Source of the DNA: Gammaproteobacteria bacterium
GTDB taxonomy: Bacteria > Pseudomonadota > Gammaproteobacteria > Steroidobacterales > Steroidobacteraceae
Direction: 5' to 3'
Assembly: GCA_030040235.1 (NCBI GenBank)
Contig: JASHUC010000105.1
Location: 1-5,574 of the forward strand
Length of the DNA stretch: 5,574 nucleotides
The notes under the pieces were generated by a model that had not been told where the DNA came from, made no database searches, and saw nothing but the letters and a program-made list of their open reading frames with translations. The translations under genes were made by a program, and so were the position numbers. Position 1 is the first letter of the stretch. Each line of letters starts with the position of its first letter. Below, piece after piece: positions 5,251-5,574 of the stretch.

Positions 5251-5263
5251 TAACACGCTGATC
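5251..5263 (-). promoter_or_regulatory. IHF-like binding motif in the attachment arm
   Basis: On the minus strand, GATCAGCGTGTTA matches the IHF consensus WATCARNNNNTTR at all fixed positions except the first. It lies in an AT-rich stretch about 50 bp from the tRNA fragment, between the core site and the TGCTAC repeats. IHF bends DNA there in lambda-type attachment arms. Confidence 0.35.
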
Positions 5264-5321
5264 TATAAAGATATTCATACGCGCCAATCTGCGTCCGGAA
5301 GCGCCGCTCAGAGTACCTGTC

Positions 5322-5338
5322 TGCTACAAATTTGCTAC
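5322..5338 (+). repeat. TGCTAC direct repeats, candidate integrase arm-type sites
   Basis: TGCTAC occurs at 5322-5327 and 5333-5338, an 11-bp offset that puts both on the same DNA face, separated by AAATT. Short direct repeats at one-turn spacing, 120 bp from a tRNA-derived core, fit arm-type sites bound by the N-terminal domain of tyrosine integrases. No integrase is visible in the window, so this is inferred from position only. Confidence 0.4.
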
Positions 5339-5574
5339 GAATGAACTCCGGTCAGAAGCAGTCCATTTCCGCTCAGCACGGGAGCGCGTCGAGCGCCGTG
5401 ACACGCTGGCGGATGCTGGGCGTTCACAGTTGGTGACATCCAACAGGCCAATAGACCGTTGGTTGTCGAGGCACCGGAAGAAGCACCGCAGATGGCCACC
5501 GAGTGCACGCGCAGGCGCCCTACCGAACGCCGCCTGCAAGCAGATGGCGTAGACTTTTGCCCCGATGGGGAACC

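Larger units (their letters stand above)
5204..5574. other. Gene-free terminal arm of a probable integrative element
   Basis: No convincing gene is seen in these 371 bases. Short open frames on both strands lack recognisable motifs and ribosome sites, and none resembles an integrase C-terminus. An AT-rich stretch at about 5247-5282 stands out from the GC-rich surroundings and holds the IHF-like motif. The TGCTAC repeats follow. Bases 5341-5574 show nothing I can name. Confidence 0.4.

Noticed and set aside
5159..5344. Plus-strand 61-codon open frame reading GLEPPTNGLQ
   Set aside because: This peptide is simply the antisense translation of the tRNA-Thr 3' half, a well-known source of spurious predicted proteins.
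5324..5539. Minus-strand frame that could be an integrase C-terminus next to the att site
   Set aside because: The translated residues contain no tyrosine-recombinase HxLRH or late Tyr motif, and the composition looks non-coding.
1..5574. CRISPR array or rRNA
   Set aside because: No regularly spaced repeats and no rRNA-like conserved segments were seen.

Overview
The window reads as an accessory region of a high-GC bacterial chromosome, probably proteobacterial. That guess rests on base composition, RES/Xre and RHS family style and an IHF-like site; nothing here fixes the taxon. The 3' tRNA fragment has no encoded CCA.

Layout. Bases 1-321 hold no convincing gene. Bases 322-1296 form a complete plus-strand toxin-antitoxin operon: a promoter with a perfect TATAAT box, two operator-like GGCA/TGCC palindromes flanking it, an MbcA/ParS/Xre (DUF2384) antitoxin, and an abutting RES-domain toxin (TAGATG junction). 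It converges on four small minus-strand genes, transcribed in this order: HIT hydrolase (3700-3257), HD-domain 5'-nucleotidase-like protein (3192-2611), Nudix ADP-ribose pyrophosphatase-like protein (2480-1884) and polymerase-beta-type nucleotidyltransferase (1819-1304). The last ends 7 bp from the toxin stop and looks C-terminally short.

Bases 3809-4128 (minus) are a frameshifted, truncated RHS/YD-repeat remnant. Next to it on the plus strand lies an unrecognised gene of about 285 codons (4291-5148). Part of a signal peptide is readable upstream of its only in-frame start, so its 5' end may be damaged. At 5160-5201 (minus) is the exact 3' half of a tRNA-Thr(TGT) without its 5' half, as left at the distal end of an element integrated into a tRNA gene. 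Beyond it come a near-consensus IHF motif (5251-5263) and two TGCTAC repeats one helical turn apart (5322-5338), resembling an integrase attachment arm. The element would lie to the right, beyond the window.

How the genes may work together. RES toxins destroy NAD+. The convergent neighbours belong to families that act on ADP-ribose, dinucleotides and nucleoside monophosphates. This could be a nucleotide-salvage or damage-control group beside an NAD-depleting toxin, or simply a cluster of small cargo genes in a recombination-prone site flanked by RHS debris and an attachment site. The sequence cannot separate these.
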